DNA from: Streptomyces sp. NBC_00775
Lineage (GTDB): Bacteria > Actinomycetota > Actinomycetes > Streptomycetales > Streptomycetaceae
Assembly (NCBI RefSeq): GCF_036347135.1
Contig: NZ_CP108938.1
Coordinates: 1,612,001-1,676,000, forward strand
Reading direction: 5' to 3'
DNA: 64,000 nt
The position numbers and the translations under genes were made by a program. Positions 17,911-25,360 of the stretch are shown in pieces. Each line of letters opens with the position of its first letter. The stretch's first letter is position 1. The notes below the pieces were generated by a model that saw only the letters and a list, made by a program, of their open reading frames with translations, ran no database searches and was not told the DNA's origin.

Positions 17911-19199
17911 GGCTGACTCACCTCGTCCTGAGTGGGGGTGCTCCGCGTACTGAGGGGATGTGCTCCGAGCTGCTCGTTCATGATCAGAAAGGCGCCGAGG
18001 CCGTGGAAGTCGTTGGTGGCCCGGGTGCGGGCGATGTAGTACGCGTAGTCGCCGACGTTCGTGCCGATGGAGATGTCGGTGAGGTTGGTGCGGCCGTCGG
18101 AGCCGGTCGAGATCCTGGCGAGGACGCCTTCGTAGCCGCGCTGGGCGACCGTGGCGTAGTGCGCGTCGAGGTAGCCCTGCTGGACACCGCGCGAGAGGGC
18201 GTAGGTGAACATGCTGGAGCAGGACGTCTCGGTCCAGTTGTCGCTCCTGCCGCCCTTGTCGATCACCTGGAACCAGCGCCCGGTCGCCGGGTCCTGGTAT
18301 TTCTCCAGACCGGTCGCCAACTTCCGCAGGATGCCGACCAGTTGCGGTCGGCGTGGATGACCGGCGGGGATCGCGTCCAGCACATTGACGATCGCCATCG
18401 CGTACCAGCCGACCGCCCGGCACCAGTGCTCGGGCGCGAGGCCCGTCTGCGGGTCGGCCCAGCTCGCGGTCTTCGACTCGTCGTACGCGTGCTTCAACAG
18501 GCCGCTCGTGACCTGGAGATGGCTGCCGTAGACGTACAGCTGCCTGGCCGCCTCGTCGTCGGCGTACGTCGCGTCCCCGAACTCCTTGCCGTATTCGACG
18601 AGGAACGGGTTCACCATGTAGACGCCGTCCGCCCAGAGTTGATGGGCTCGGCTGCTGGTGTCGGCGTGCCAGAAGCCGCCGTCGGCCGTGCGCGGATAGG
18701 TGGTGAGCCGGTCGCGGATCTTCTTCGCCGCCTTGCGGTAGCGGTCCTGGCCCGTCTCGCGGTGCAGAATCGTCAGGAGCCGGCCGGCCTGCATGCTGTC
18801 GAGGCTGTTGAAGCTCTGGCTGATGGTTCCGTCGCTCTTCACGAAGCGGTCGACGTAGCTCTTGATGTAGGTGAGGTAGCCGGCGTCGTGCGTGCGCTGG
18901 TACGTGAGGTACTGGCCATAGAGGTAGAGGCCCACCGGGTACGACCAGCCGCCGATGGTGCTGGGCGTGTAGCGGGCCATGGTCGAGTCGACCAGGGCGA
19001 CCGACCAGTCGGGCGCCGCGACCGGGGACCGACCGGTGCCGACGAGCGGGGACTGACGGGTGCCGGCGGCCGGGAACCGGGTGGCGGAGACCGGCTGAGG
19101 GCCGGTGGCGGCCTCCTGCGGCACGGTCGCGGACACCGTCAGCAGGCCGGCGGTGGCGAGCGCGCCTGCCAGCAGCGTCGCGCGCGGTCGTCGTCTCAT
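17907..19199 (-). CDS. Secreted GH105/GH88-family unsaturated rhamnogalacturonyl (glucuronyl) hydrolase
   Basis: 430 residues from ATG 19199, with a signal peptide of about 30 residues followed by a Pro/Ser-rich segment. The rest is an (alpha/alpha)6 barrel of the YteR type: 'GGWSYPVGLYLYGQYL', 'FNSLDSMQAGRLL', 'HQLWADGVYMVNPFL' (carrying the catalytic Asp), 'HWCRAVGWYAMAIVNVLD', 'TETSCSSMFTYAL' and 'GTNVGDYAYY'. The family hydrates and removes the 4,5-unsaturated uronic acid left by pectate or rhamnogalacturonan lyases. It overlaps the pqqE stop by four bases (ATGA), so it is translationally coupled to a cofactor gene. Many relatives are cytoplasmic; the signal peptide here suggests an external role. 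Confidence 0.88.
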   Translation of the reverse strand: MRRRPRATLLAGALATAGLLTVSATVPQEAATGPQPVSATRFPAAGTRQSPLVGTGRSPVAAPDWSVALVDSTMARYTPSTIGGWSYPVGLYLYGQYLTYQRTHDAGYLTYIKSYVDRFVKSDGTISQSFNSLDSMQAGRLLTILHRETGQDRYRKAAKKIRDRLTTYPRTADGGFWHADTSSRAHQLWADGVYMVNPFLVEYGKEFGDATYADDEAARQLYVYGSHLQVTSGLLKHAYDESKTASWADPQTGLAPEHWCRAVGWYAMAIVNVLDAIPAGHPRRPQLVGILRKLATGLEKYQDPATGRWFQVIDKGGRSDNWTETSCSSMFTYALSRGVQQGYLDAHYATVAQRGYEGVLARISTGSDGRTNLTDISIGTNVGDYAYYIARTRATNDFHGLGAFLIMNEQLGAHPLSTRSTPTQDEVSQP

Positions 19200-20275
19200 G
19201 ATCCTCCCTCTCGATAGGCGTAGGCAGAGGTCGCACGGGGGCTGTCGTCGACGAGCGCGCGGACGAGGTGGTGGCCGGGTGCGTGGCGACAGGCCGGGTC
19301 GGTGCGGGTGGCGTCGCCGGTGAGCGCGTACGCCTGGCAGCGGCAGCCGCCGAAGTCGGTGGCGCGCAGGGCGCAGGTGCGGCAGGGGTCGCGCATCCAG
19401 TCCTCGCCGCGGTAGGCGTTGAAGGCCTTCGACTCACGCCAGATCCAGGCGAGTTGGTGGTCGTTCACGTTCGGCGGGTCGAGGCCGGGCAGCGTCGCCG
19501 CCGCCGGGCACGGGAGGACGGTGCCGTCCGGGGCGACGGTGAGGGAGACGGCTCCCCATCCGCCCATGCACGGTTTCGCGGTGCCGTCGAGGTAGTCGGG
19601 GGCGACCCAGATCAACTCCAGGTCTCCGGCGAGCTGTTCGCGGCGGCGGGCCATCGTGGCACGGGCCCGTTCGACCTGGTCGCGGGTCGGCAGCAGGGCC
19701 GACCGGTTGCGTAACGCCCAGCCGTAGAACTGGGTGTTGGCGAGCTCGATCCGCTCGGCACCCCAGTCGAGGCCGAGGGCGATCAGGTCGTCGAGGGCGT
19801 CGATGTCGGCGCGGTGGAGCACGACGTTCAGGCCGAGCGGGAGCCCGGCGGCGCGCACCAGCCGGGCGGCGCGTTCCTTCGCGGCGAACGAGCGGGCGCC
19901 CGCGATGTGTTCGGAGGCGAGGGGGTCGGCGTGCTGCACGGAGAGCTGGACACAGCGCAGTCCGGCGTCCCGCAGTTCCGCGAGCCGCCGCTCGTGCAGG
20001 CCCACGCCACTGGTGACGAGCTGGGTGTAGAGGCCCGCGGTGGCGGCGGCCTCGACGATCGGGGCGAGATCGCGTCTGAGCAGCGGTTCACCGCCGGACA
20101 GATGGGTTTGGACAACGCCCAGGTCAGCGGCCTGGCGCAGCACATCGACCCATTGTCCGGTGTTCAGCTCTCTTGACCGACTGATCAGTTCGACGGGGTT
20201 GGAGCAATAGGCGCAGCGCAACGGACAGTCGTGGGTGAGTTCGGCCAGCAGGGCCCAGGGGGGAGCCACGATCAC
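19196..20275 (-). CDS. pqqE: PqqE, radical SAM enzyme of PQQ biosynthesis
   Basis: 359 residues from a GTG start at 20275. The radical SAM cluster motif CxxxCxxC is C17-C21-C24 ('CPLRCAYC'), followed by the 'LSGGEPLLR' motif; the C-terminal SPASM domain has conserved Cys residues, including 'CRTCALRATDFGGCRCQA'. 'AELTHDCPLRCAYCSNPVEL' is typical of PqqE. The enzyme forms the Glu-Tyr carbon-carbon crosslink in the PqqA peptide, using PqqD as peptide chaperone. It overlaps pqqD upstream (GTGA) and the GH105 gene downstream (ATGA), placing cofactor synthesis and polysaccharide degradation in one operon. Confidence 0.95.
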   Translation of the reverse strand: MIVAPPWALLAELTHDCPLRCAYCSNPVELISRSRELNTGQWVDVLRQAADLGVVQTHLSGGEPLLRRDLAPIVEAAATAGLYTQLVTSGVGLHERRLAELRDAGLRCVQLSVQHADPLASEHIAGARSFAAKERAARLVRAAGLPLGLNVVLHRADIDALDDLIALGLDWGAERIELANTQFYGWALRNRSALLPTRDQVERARATMARRREQLAGDLELIWVAPDYLDGTAKPCMGGWGAVSLTVAPDGTVLPCPAAATLPGLDPPNVNDHQLAWIWRESKAFNAYRGEDWMRDPCRTCALRATDFGGCRCQAYALTGDATRTDPACRHAPGHHLVRALVDDSPRATSAYAYREGGS

Positions 20276-20526
20276 TGGAGCCAGCCCTCCTTTCGCAACG
20301 TCGTAAGGAATGCGGGGACTTCGTCGGCGACGGGCGCGCCGGGGAACCGTTCGCCCAGCTCGGCGACGATCTCGTACACCTCACGACTGCCGTCGCAGAG
20401 CCGCACGATGCTGCCCGCGGTGCCGCGCAGGACGACGACTCGCTCGGGGAGGAGGAGCAAGTCGGCTTCTCTGATGTGGTCGTGACGGAACATCACGGAA
20501 CGGGCGAGGGTCGGGCGCCAGGTCAT
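20272..20526 (-). CDS. pqqD: PqqD, PqqA-binding chaperone
   Basis: 84 residues from ATG 20526. It has the PqqD/RRE winged-helix signature: an initial 'WRPTLARSVMFRHD' stretch, 'LLLPERVVVLRGTAGSIVRLCDG' across residues 24-46 and the 'VADEVPAFLTTLRKEGWL' ending. The protein binds the PqqA precursor and presents it to PqqE. The gene overlaps both pqqC (ATGA at 20523-20526) and pqqE (GTGA at 20272-20275), so the three are translated as a coupled block. A longer upstream reading of the same frame is only a shadow of pqqC. Confidence 0.93.
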   Translation of the reverse strand: MTWRPTLARSVMFRHDHIREADLLLLPERVVVLRGTAGSIVRLCDGSREVYEIVAELGERFPGAPVADEVPAFLTTLRKEGWLQ

Positions 20527-21338
20527 GGCCCGCTCGCCGGGTCGCGTGGCCCGCGCCCCTGCGCCACTCCGGCACCCTCGTCCACTCCGGCACCCTGGCC
20601 CACTACCCCGCCCGAGTCCACCCGGTCGCCCTGGTCCACCGCGTCCAGCAAGGCCCACAGCACCTCGCACTTGAACGCCAGCGCGGCCACCGCCCGCTCC
20701 TGCTGCCGCCTGGTACGGGCCCAGGACTGGACGAGCGCGAGGGCCTCCTCGCTGTCGCGGCCACCCTGGCCGATGCGGGCCCGGAAGTACGCGAGCCCGT
20801 CGGCGTCGATCCAGGGGTAGTGCCGTTCGAAGGCGGCGATCCTTCTGCGCATCAGCCCGGGGGCCGAGAGCTCGGTGAGCGAGGCGGCGACTGCGTCCAG
20901 GGCCGGGCGCAGGCGGCAGAAGGTGACGTAACCCTCGACCGCGAACCGCACACCGGGCAGCACCCGGGACGCGTCCCACAATGCCGGACGGTCGAGACCG
21001 GCCGCCTCACCGAGCCGCAGCCAGCGTTCGATGCCGCCCTCACCGTCGGCCGTTCCGTCGTGGTCCTGGATCCTGCGCAGCCAGGCACGACGCAGCGCTG
21101 GCTCCTCGAGCTTGGCGAGGATCAGGGCGTCCTTGACGGGGATGTGGCGCTGGTAGTGGAAACGGTTGGCGATCCAGCGGCGCAACTCGTCGGGCGTCAA
21201 CTCGCCTTGGTGCATACGGATGTTGAAGGGATGCCGGTCGTGGTAACGCTCCTCGGCGACGGCGCGCAGCCGCTCGGTGAACTCAGGGGTCCGCCAAGGG
21301 GCCGCGGCACCGTCGTCGCGCACGGTTGTCGCGGTCAC
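20523..21338 (-). CDS. pqqC: PqqC, pyrroloquinoline-quinone synthase
   Basis: 271 residues from GTG 21338. The all-helical heme-oxygenase-like fold is shown by 'YHDRHPFNIRMHQGELTPDEL', 'RFHYQRHIPVKDALIL', 'RRIQDHDG', 'VRFAVEGYVTFCR' and 'HYPWIDADGLAYFRARI', all PqqC hallmarks with the His residues of the active site. It carries out the last ring closure and oxidation giving PQQ. The C-terminus carries about 30 extra Gly/Val/Asp-rich residues with a repeated 'GQGAGVDEGAGVAQG' pattern beyond the usual fold. It is 18 bases from the pqqA stop and overlaps pqqD. Confidence 0.95.
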   Translation of the reverse strand: MTATTVRDDGAAAPWRTPEFTERLRAVAEERYHDRHPFNIRMHQGELTPDELRRWIANRFHYQRHIPVKDALILAKLEEPALRRAWLRRIQDHDGTADGEGGIERWLRLGEAAGLDRPALWDASRVLPGVRFAVEGYVTFCRLRPALDAVAASLTELSAPGLMRRRIAAFERHYPWIDADGLAYFRARIGQGGRDSEEALALVQSWARTRRQQERAVAALAFKCEVLWALLDAVDQGDRVDSGGVVGQGAGVDEGAGVAQGRGPRDPASGP

Positions 21339-21356
21339 GGTTCGACCACCGTGGGG

Positions 21357-21497
21357 CTAGCGGTCGCCGAGGGCGTACGCGGTGACCTCGAGGGCGGTCT
21401 CGATGACGAGATACCCGGGGGTCTCCCAGACGCTTTCCTCCGATGTTTCCCGAATCGCCAGTTCCAAATGTCGGGCTTCAGAAGCCTTTTCGTTCAT
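21357..21497 (-). CDS. pqqA: PqqA, PQQ precursor peptide
   Basis: 46 residues from ATG 21497 (an upstream in-frame start would make 67). The C-terminal part 'ETALEVTAYALGDR' has the invariant E-x-x-x-Y of PqqA (Glu37 and Tyr41), whose two side chains become the PQQ skeleton. The Trp24-Glu-Thr-Pro segment also resembles the 'W.KP' of short PqqA peptides. The N-terminal 20 residues are acidic and longer than in classical 22-29 residue PqqA, as a leader for PqqD might be. The gene lies directly upstream of pqqC, as in other pqq operons. Confidence 0.9.
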   Translation of the reverse strand: MNEKASEARHLELAIRETSEESVWETPGYLVIETALEVTAYALGDR

Positions 21498-21603
21498 GTG
21501 TGCGTACCTGCTTTCCTGATGGGTGGGGGGTGTGGAGCCCAGACAGGCGCTGGTGTTCACATGCGTGCACCGAGTTCATTGATGCGTTCGGTGCCGCGAT
21601 CCA

Positions 21604-21631
21604 GAGTTACGGGATGACGCGACCCGGTCAA
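21604..21631 (-). promoter_or_regulatory. Candidate promoter of the pqqA operon
   Basis: On the minus strand TTGACC (21631-21626) is followed after 16 bases by TAACTC (21609-21604), a fair match to a sigma-70-type -35/-10 pair. Transcription would start near 21597, giving an untranslated leader of about 100 bases before pqqA. No competing pair was noticed in the 272-base gap 21498-21769. Confidence 0.4.
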
Positions 21632-21632
21632 T

Positions 21633-21673
21633 GGTCCGGACCGAGATTGGTCGGATCCATTTCCGGCCAATCT
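21633..21673. promoter_or_regulatory. Double inverted repeat between the pqqA operon and the aldo/keto reductase
   Basis: GGTCCGGACC at 21633-21642 is a perfect 10-base palindrome. Next to it AGATTGGTCGGA (21644-21655) and TCCGGCCAATCT (21662-21673) pair over 12 bases with one G-T mismatch and a six-base spacer. The block lies immediately upstream of the candidate pqqA -35 element and about 100 bases before the divergent reductase, so it is well placed as an operator for one or both. The cognate regulator is unknown. Confidence 0.5.
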
Positions 21674-21769
21674 GCGATGCGGACCCTGGGAAGCGCTGTC
21701 AGGAATGCATCACGGCCCGTGATCGTTGACCATGGGAGTACCACCCGACGACTGAAGGATCGAGAGCTC

Positions 21770-22603
21770 GTGAGCAAGGTCCCCCCGATCATCCTGAACA
21801 ACGGCGTCGAGATGCCGCAGCTGGGCTACGGCGTCTGGCAGGTGCCGGACGACGAGGCGGAGCGGGCGGTCGCCACGGCGCTGGAGGCCGGGTACCGCAG
21901 CATCGACACAGCGGCGATCTACGGCAACGAAGAGGGCACCGGCAAGGCCGTCGCCGCCTCGGGTATCGCCCGCAAGGATCTCTTCGTCACCACCAAGCTC
22001 TGGAACAGCGACCAGGGGTACGACGCGACGCTGCGCGCCTTCGACACGTCCCTGGAGAAGCTCGGCCTGGAGTACATCGACCTGTACCTGATCCACTGGC
22101 CGCTCCCGTCCCGTGGCAAGTACATCGACACGTTCAAGGCCTTCGAGAAGATCTACGCGGACGGCCGCGCCAAGGCCATCGGCGTCTCCAACTTCTATCC
22201 CGAGCACCTGGAGAAGCTGATCGACGCGACGTCGGTCATCCCGGCCGTCAACCAGATCGAGCTGCACCCGCAGCTCCAGCAGCACGCCGCGCGTGAGTAC
22301 CACGCGGAGCAGGGCATCGCCACCGAGGCCTGGTCGCCGCTCGGCCAGGGCCGAGGCCTCCTGGAGGTCCCGGCGATCATCGCCATCGCCCAGAAGCACG
22401 GCCGCACCCCGGCGCAGATCGTGCTCCGCTGGCACATCCAGCTCGGCAACGTGGTGATCCCCAAGTCCGTGACCCCGTCCCGGATCAAGGAGAACATCGA
22501 GGTCTTCGACTTCTCCCTGGACACCGAGGACATCGCGGCGCTCACGGCGCTCAACGAGGACCGTCGCCTGGGTCCGGACCCGGCGACGTTCGACATGGGC
22601 TGA
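21770..22603 (+). CDS. Aldo/keto reductase (AKR5-like)
   Basis: 277 residues from GTG 21770. The AKR catalytic tetrad is visible: Asp and Tyr in 'SIDTAAIYGNE', Lys in 'VTTKLWN' and His in 'YLIHWPLP'. NADPH-binding motifs 'AIGVSNFYPEHL' and 'IPKSVTPSRIKENIEVFDF' follow. The length and the 'LNNGVEMPQLGYGVWQV' start match 2,5-diketo-D-gluconate reductase-like enzymes (AKR5). These reduce sugar-derived or other carbonyls in the cytoplasm. It diverges from the pqqA operon and shares its upstream region, so a role in handling oxidised sugars is possible but unproven. Confidence 0.92.
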   Translation: MSKVPPIILNNGVEMPQLGYGVWQVPDDEAERAVATALEAGYRSIDTAAIYGNEEGTGKAVAASGIARKDLFVTTKLWNSDQGYDATLRAFDTSLEKLGLEYIDLYLIHWPLPSRGKYIDTFKAFEKIYADGRAKAIGVSNFYPEHLEKLIDATSVIPAVNQIELHPQLQQHAAREYHAEQGIATEAWSPLGQGRGLLEVPAIIAIAQKHGRTPAQIVLRWHIQLGNVVIPKSVTPSRIKENIEVFDFSLDTEDIAALTALNEDRRLGPDPATFDMG

Positions 22604-22611
22604 GCCCCGCA

Positions 22612-22667
22612 CCCGTACGCGTCCGCCCCGCCGCGCGAGATCCCGTGGCGGGGCGGACGCGTACGGG
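22612..22667. terminator. Strong intrinsic terminator hairpin, bidirectional
   Basis: A perfect 21-base stem pairs 22612-22632 with 22647-22667 around a 14-base loop, starting nine bases after the aldo/keto reductase stop. The gene at 22726 converges on it from the other side, so it can serve both. Confidence 0.85.
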
Positions 22668-22725
22668 AACCGGTCCGCAGTCGGCCGGCTCACTCACGGC
22701 AGGCGTCAGTCGCCTACGGCAGGGG

Positions 22726-23337
22726 TCAGCCGCCCCGCACGTCCGCGAAGACGACCTCGAACTCCTCCAGTCCGGTCACGGTCACATGCGCCTTGGCCGC
22801 GCCCTCGTGCCGGGCCGCCGACTGGACTCCGCGGGACGCGGCCAGGGACTCCCGGTCGATGAACAGGGTGCCGACCAGGCCACGCCCCCGCTCCCGGTCG
22901 ACGAGCAGAGACGCCCTGGCCAGCCCCGGAAGGCCCTCCAGCCTGGGGACCACCGAGACCCGGAAGGTATCGGCGAGAAGATCCGCGTCCGCGGGGTCGA
23001 ACTCCAGCCTGCTGATCCGCAGCCCGCCTGCCGCCTGCGGCTGCCGGACCGGATGGAAGACCACCGCCTCGTAGTTCTCGACCGCCAGGGTCGCCGCGAA
23101 GGGCTCCAGGAGCGACGCACGCCGCTCGCGCAGCACCTCGTCGCTGTTCTGCCTGGCCTCCTCCGACTCCCACCAGCTCACCGCGAAGATTTTCCCGAGC
23201 ACCCGGTCCACGAAGACGCCGGATCCGCGGTACCCCGGGCGATTCTCGAGCAGGTCCCGGCCCTGCGTGTTCAACGACTTGATGGCCGTGTCGATCTTCG
23301 CGGGATCGCCGGTCGCGTACACAGTCCGTACGAACAT
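22726..23337 (-). CDS. Tandem ABM-like (dimeric alpha/beta barrel) protein, function unknown
   Basis: 203 residues from ATG 23337. It consists of two ferredoxin-like halves. The first has 'MFVRTVYATGDPAKIDTAIKSL', 'YRGSGVFVDRVLGKIFAVSWWES' and ends near 'YEAVVF'. The second has 'LEFDPADADLLADTFRVSVV', 'LVDRERGRGLVGTLFIDRESL' and 'VFADVRGG'. This matches the antibiotic biosynthesis monooxygenase/EthD-like superfamily of dimeric alpha-beta barrel proteins, which include quinone-forming monooxygenases and binding proteins without enzyme activity. No cofactor motif is visible. It stands alone between a terminator and the chitosanase promoter. Confidence 0.75.
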   Translation of the reverse strand: MFVRTVYATGDPAKIDTAIKSLNTQGRDLLENRPGYRGSGVFVDRVLGKIFAVSWWESEEARQNSDEVLRERRASLLEPFAATLAVENYEAVVFHPVRQPQAAGGLRISRLEFDPADADLLADTFRVSVVPRLEGLPGLARASLLVDRERGRGLVGTLFIDRESLAASRGVQSAARHEGAAKAHVTVTGLEEFEVVFADVRGG

Positions 23338-23495
23338 GGCTCTTCGCCTCCCAGAAGCCGGGCGATGACCCGGAATGTTCGATACAGCCAGTCTTCTCCC
23401 GCATGCGAATGGCCGCAATCGGCCCTGAACGCCGCAGTTCACACCAGGGGCTTGACGAGGTCATGCAAAGGGGTCCACCTTGTACGGCAACCCGG

Positions 23496-23512
23496 TAAGG
23501 AAAGTTTCCTAA
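23496..23512 (+). promoter_or_regulatory. Palindromic operator before the chitosanase (CsnR-like box)
   Basis: AGGAAAGTTTCCT at 23498-23510 is a perfect 13-base palindrome, 19 bases before the GTG start, extended to TAAGGAAAGTTTCCTAA at 23496-23512. AGGAAA-N-TTTCCT palindromes precede chitosanase genes controlled by the ROK-family repressor CsnR in Streptomyces (from memory, not checked). A TTGACG at 23452-23457 could be the -35 element, putting the operator downstream of the transcription start. Confidence 0.7.
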
Positions 23513-23529
23513 CAGAAGGGTCCCCCACA

Positions 23530-24228
23530 GTGCGCACTCGAACACTGACCCTCGCCGCGGCCGCCGGCGCCGCGCTCCTCGCCACCGCGGCGCTCCCGGC
23601 CGCCAACGCCTCGGGCAGCGTCAACCCCCGTTCGGCACAGGAGGGTTCGGTCAGCGCGGCCGATCTGCTCGCCAAGGTGACGTCCTGTTCGCAGATCTCG
23701 AACGGCAAGTACAAGACCGACGACGAGACGTCGGCCACCATCCCCGTGTGCGGCAAGAACGGTGCGGTGTTCTGGAAGGCCGACATGGACATCGACTGCG
23801 ACGGCCAGGTCACCAGCAAGTGCAATGGCGACACCGACCCATGGTTCCAGGACGACACCGCGTTCCATCAGTCCGACGGGAAAGCGCTGCGCGCCGAAGC
23901 GCTGCCGTATGTCGTGGTGCCGAGCAGCAGCAGTATCTGGAAGTACACGAGCGCCGGGATCAAGGGCGGTGGTGTGGTCGCTGTCATCTACAACGGGAAG
24001 GTCGAGTACGCGGTGGTGGGTGACACCGGGCCTACGAAGATCATTGGTGAGGCTTCGTACGCCACCGCGAAGGCGCTGGGCATCGACCCGGACCCGGAGA
24101 CGGGTGGGGCCGACTCCGGGGTGACGTACATCCTGTTCAAGAACTCGCAGGTGTCGCCCATCGAGAGTCACAGTGCGGCTGTGTCTCTGGGGGACTCTCT
24201 GGCGAAGCAGTTCCTTCAGAACAACTGA
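23530..24228 (+). CDS. Secreted GH75 chitosanase
   Basis: 232 residues from GTG 23530, with AGAAGGG upstream. The signal peptide covers about 1-27 ('LLATAALPAANA/SG'). The catalytic domain carries the GH75 hallmarks 'FWKADMDIDCDG' (with a catalytic Asp), 'DPWFQDDTAFHQSDG', 'ALPYVVVPSSS' and 'YAVVGDTGPTKIIGEASYATAKALGID'. GH75 enzymes hydrolyse chitosan outside the cell with inversion. The palindrome just upstream is consistent with induction by chito-oligosaccharides. It is monocistronic; the next gene is convergent. Confidence 0.93.
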   Translation: MRTRTLTLAAAAGAALLATAALPAANASGSVNPRSAQEGSVSAADLLAKVTSCSQISNGKYKTDDETSATIPVCGKNGAVFWKADMDIDCDGQVTSKCNGDTDPWFQDDTAFHQSDGKALRAEALPYVVVPSSSSIWKYTSAGIKGGGVVAVIYNGKVEYAVVGDTGPTKIIGEASYATAKALGIDPDPETGGADSGVTYILFKNSQVSPIESHSAAVSLGDSLAKQFLQNN

Positions 24229-24254
24229 CGGGGCCGGCGGTCAAGAAGTACGGC

Positions 24255-24956
24255 TCAGACCGGCTGGCCGATCGGGCGTACGACCACGGTGTTCACGTCT
24301 ACGCCCGTCGGCTGGCCGATCGCCCAGACGATCGAGTGGGCGAGCTGGTCGGCGGTCAGGAGATGGCCGGGGGGCAGGCTGCCGTAGCTGTCCCAGAACG
24401 GGGTCTCCACGCGGCCGGGGGAGATCAGGGTCACGCCGACTCCGAACTCGGTGACCTGGCGTCGGGTGTTCTCGGCGAGTCCGGTCACGGCCCACTTGGT
24501 CGCGCCGTAGATGTTGCCGGGCCCGTGCACATGCCCGGCAACGCTGCCGACCAGCACGACGCGTCCGCGGGTCTCCTTCAGCGCGTCGATGGAGGCCCTG
24601 ATGAGCAGCGCGGGACCGAGCACGTTGGTCAGCACCATCTCGGACCACCCCGCGGGGTCGCCCTCCGCGACGGTGTCGTGGGTGGCGAAGCCGGCGTTGG
24701 CGACGACGGTGTCCAGTCGCCCGAACTCCTTGAGCGTCGCCTGGACCGCCGCCTGGACGTGGTCGTACTCGGCCGCGTTCCCCACGACCGTCAACAGGCC
24801 TTCGGGACGCCCGAGTTCCTCGGCGAAGGCGCGCAGCCGCTCCTCCCCCCGGCCGGTCACGGTGACCCGGTGCCCGGCGTCGAGCAGTTGCCGTGCGACC
24901 GCGGCGCCGATACCGCTGCCGCCTCCGGTGATGAGCGCGACTGGAGAGTCGGTCAT
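24255..24956 (-). CDS. Short-chain dehydrogenase/reductase
   Basis: 233 residues from ATG 24956, preceded by GGGGGTAACC; a second in-frame ATG at 24968 is too close to that site. The classical SDR elements are present: cofactor motif 'TGGGSGIG' near residues 10-17, 'NAG' in 'VVANAGFA' near 87, active-site Ser in 'VLVGSVAGHV', and YxxxK in 'NIYGATKWAV'. An Arg at the end of the second strand ('TGRGEERL') suggests NADP preference. The 'HLLTADQLAHSIVWAIGQPTG' ending resembles YdfG-like/serine-dehydrogenase-type SDRs. The substrate is unknown. Confidence 0.92.
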   Translation of the reverse strand: MTDSPVALITGGGSGIGAAVARQLLDAGHRVTVTGRGEERLRAFAEELGRPEGLLTVVGNAAEYDHVQAAVQATLKEFGRLDTVVANAGFATHDTVAEGDPAGWSEMVLTNVLGPALLIRASIDALKETRGRVVLVGSVAGHVHGPGNIYGATKWAVTGLAENTRRQVTEFGVGVTLISPGRVETPFWDSYGSLPPGHLLTADQLAHSIVWAIGQPTGVDVNTVVVRPIGQPV

Positions 24957-25017
24957 GGTTACCCCCATCGAGTGTGCGACGAACGCCCGGAGTAGATCAC
25001 TTGGAGCGTCCTCGAAG

Positions 25018-25360
25018 TCAAGTACCGCATGTGGCGCGGTACGGCACCGAGGGCAGGTACCTGCGCCACTCGTCCTCGGTGAGGCCACCCGCGGCCCTCC
25101 CGCACACCTCGGCCGCCGCACGGCCCGGCTCCAACAGCCCTGTTCGCCTGGGCAGATGAGGGCTGGCGACGCCCAACTTCCCTCCCTTGTCGGAGAATCC
25201 CAGCGCCAGAACCGGAGCGTCACCCATCGGGAGCACCGCACCGGGCAGCCGGGGCGACGCCGTCTCCCATACCGTGACGGACCCGTCGGACGCGCTCGCG
25301 GCGAGCAGTGAGCCGTCAGGGGAGAACGCGAGGGCGGTACGGACCGCGGTGGAACCGCTA
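25018..25360 (-). pseudogene. C-terminal remnant of a WD40-repeat protein
   Basis: The minus strand encodes about 112 residues with one clear WD40 blade ('ALAFSPDGSLLAASASDGSVTVWE'), a degraded second blade and the terminal 'GLTEDEWRRYLPSVPYRATC' motif that closes large Streptomyces WD40 proteins. No start codon, ribosome site or upstream repeats remain: the sequence from 25361 to 25595 has no similarity and no supportable gene. This is a deletion remnant of a protein normally several hundred residues long. Confidence 0.72.

Noticed and set aside
24273..24320. Repeated GGCTGGCCGATCG inside the SDR gene, considered as a repeat element
   Set aside because: The two copies fall in the coding sequence ('IGQPTG' and 'IGQPV') and are explained by codon choice for a repeated tetrapeptide.
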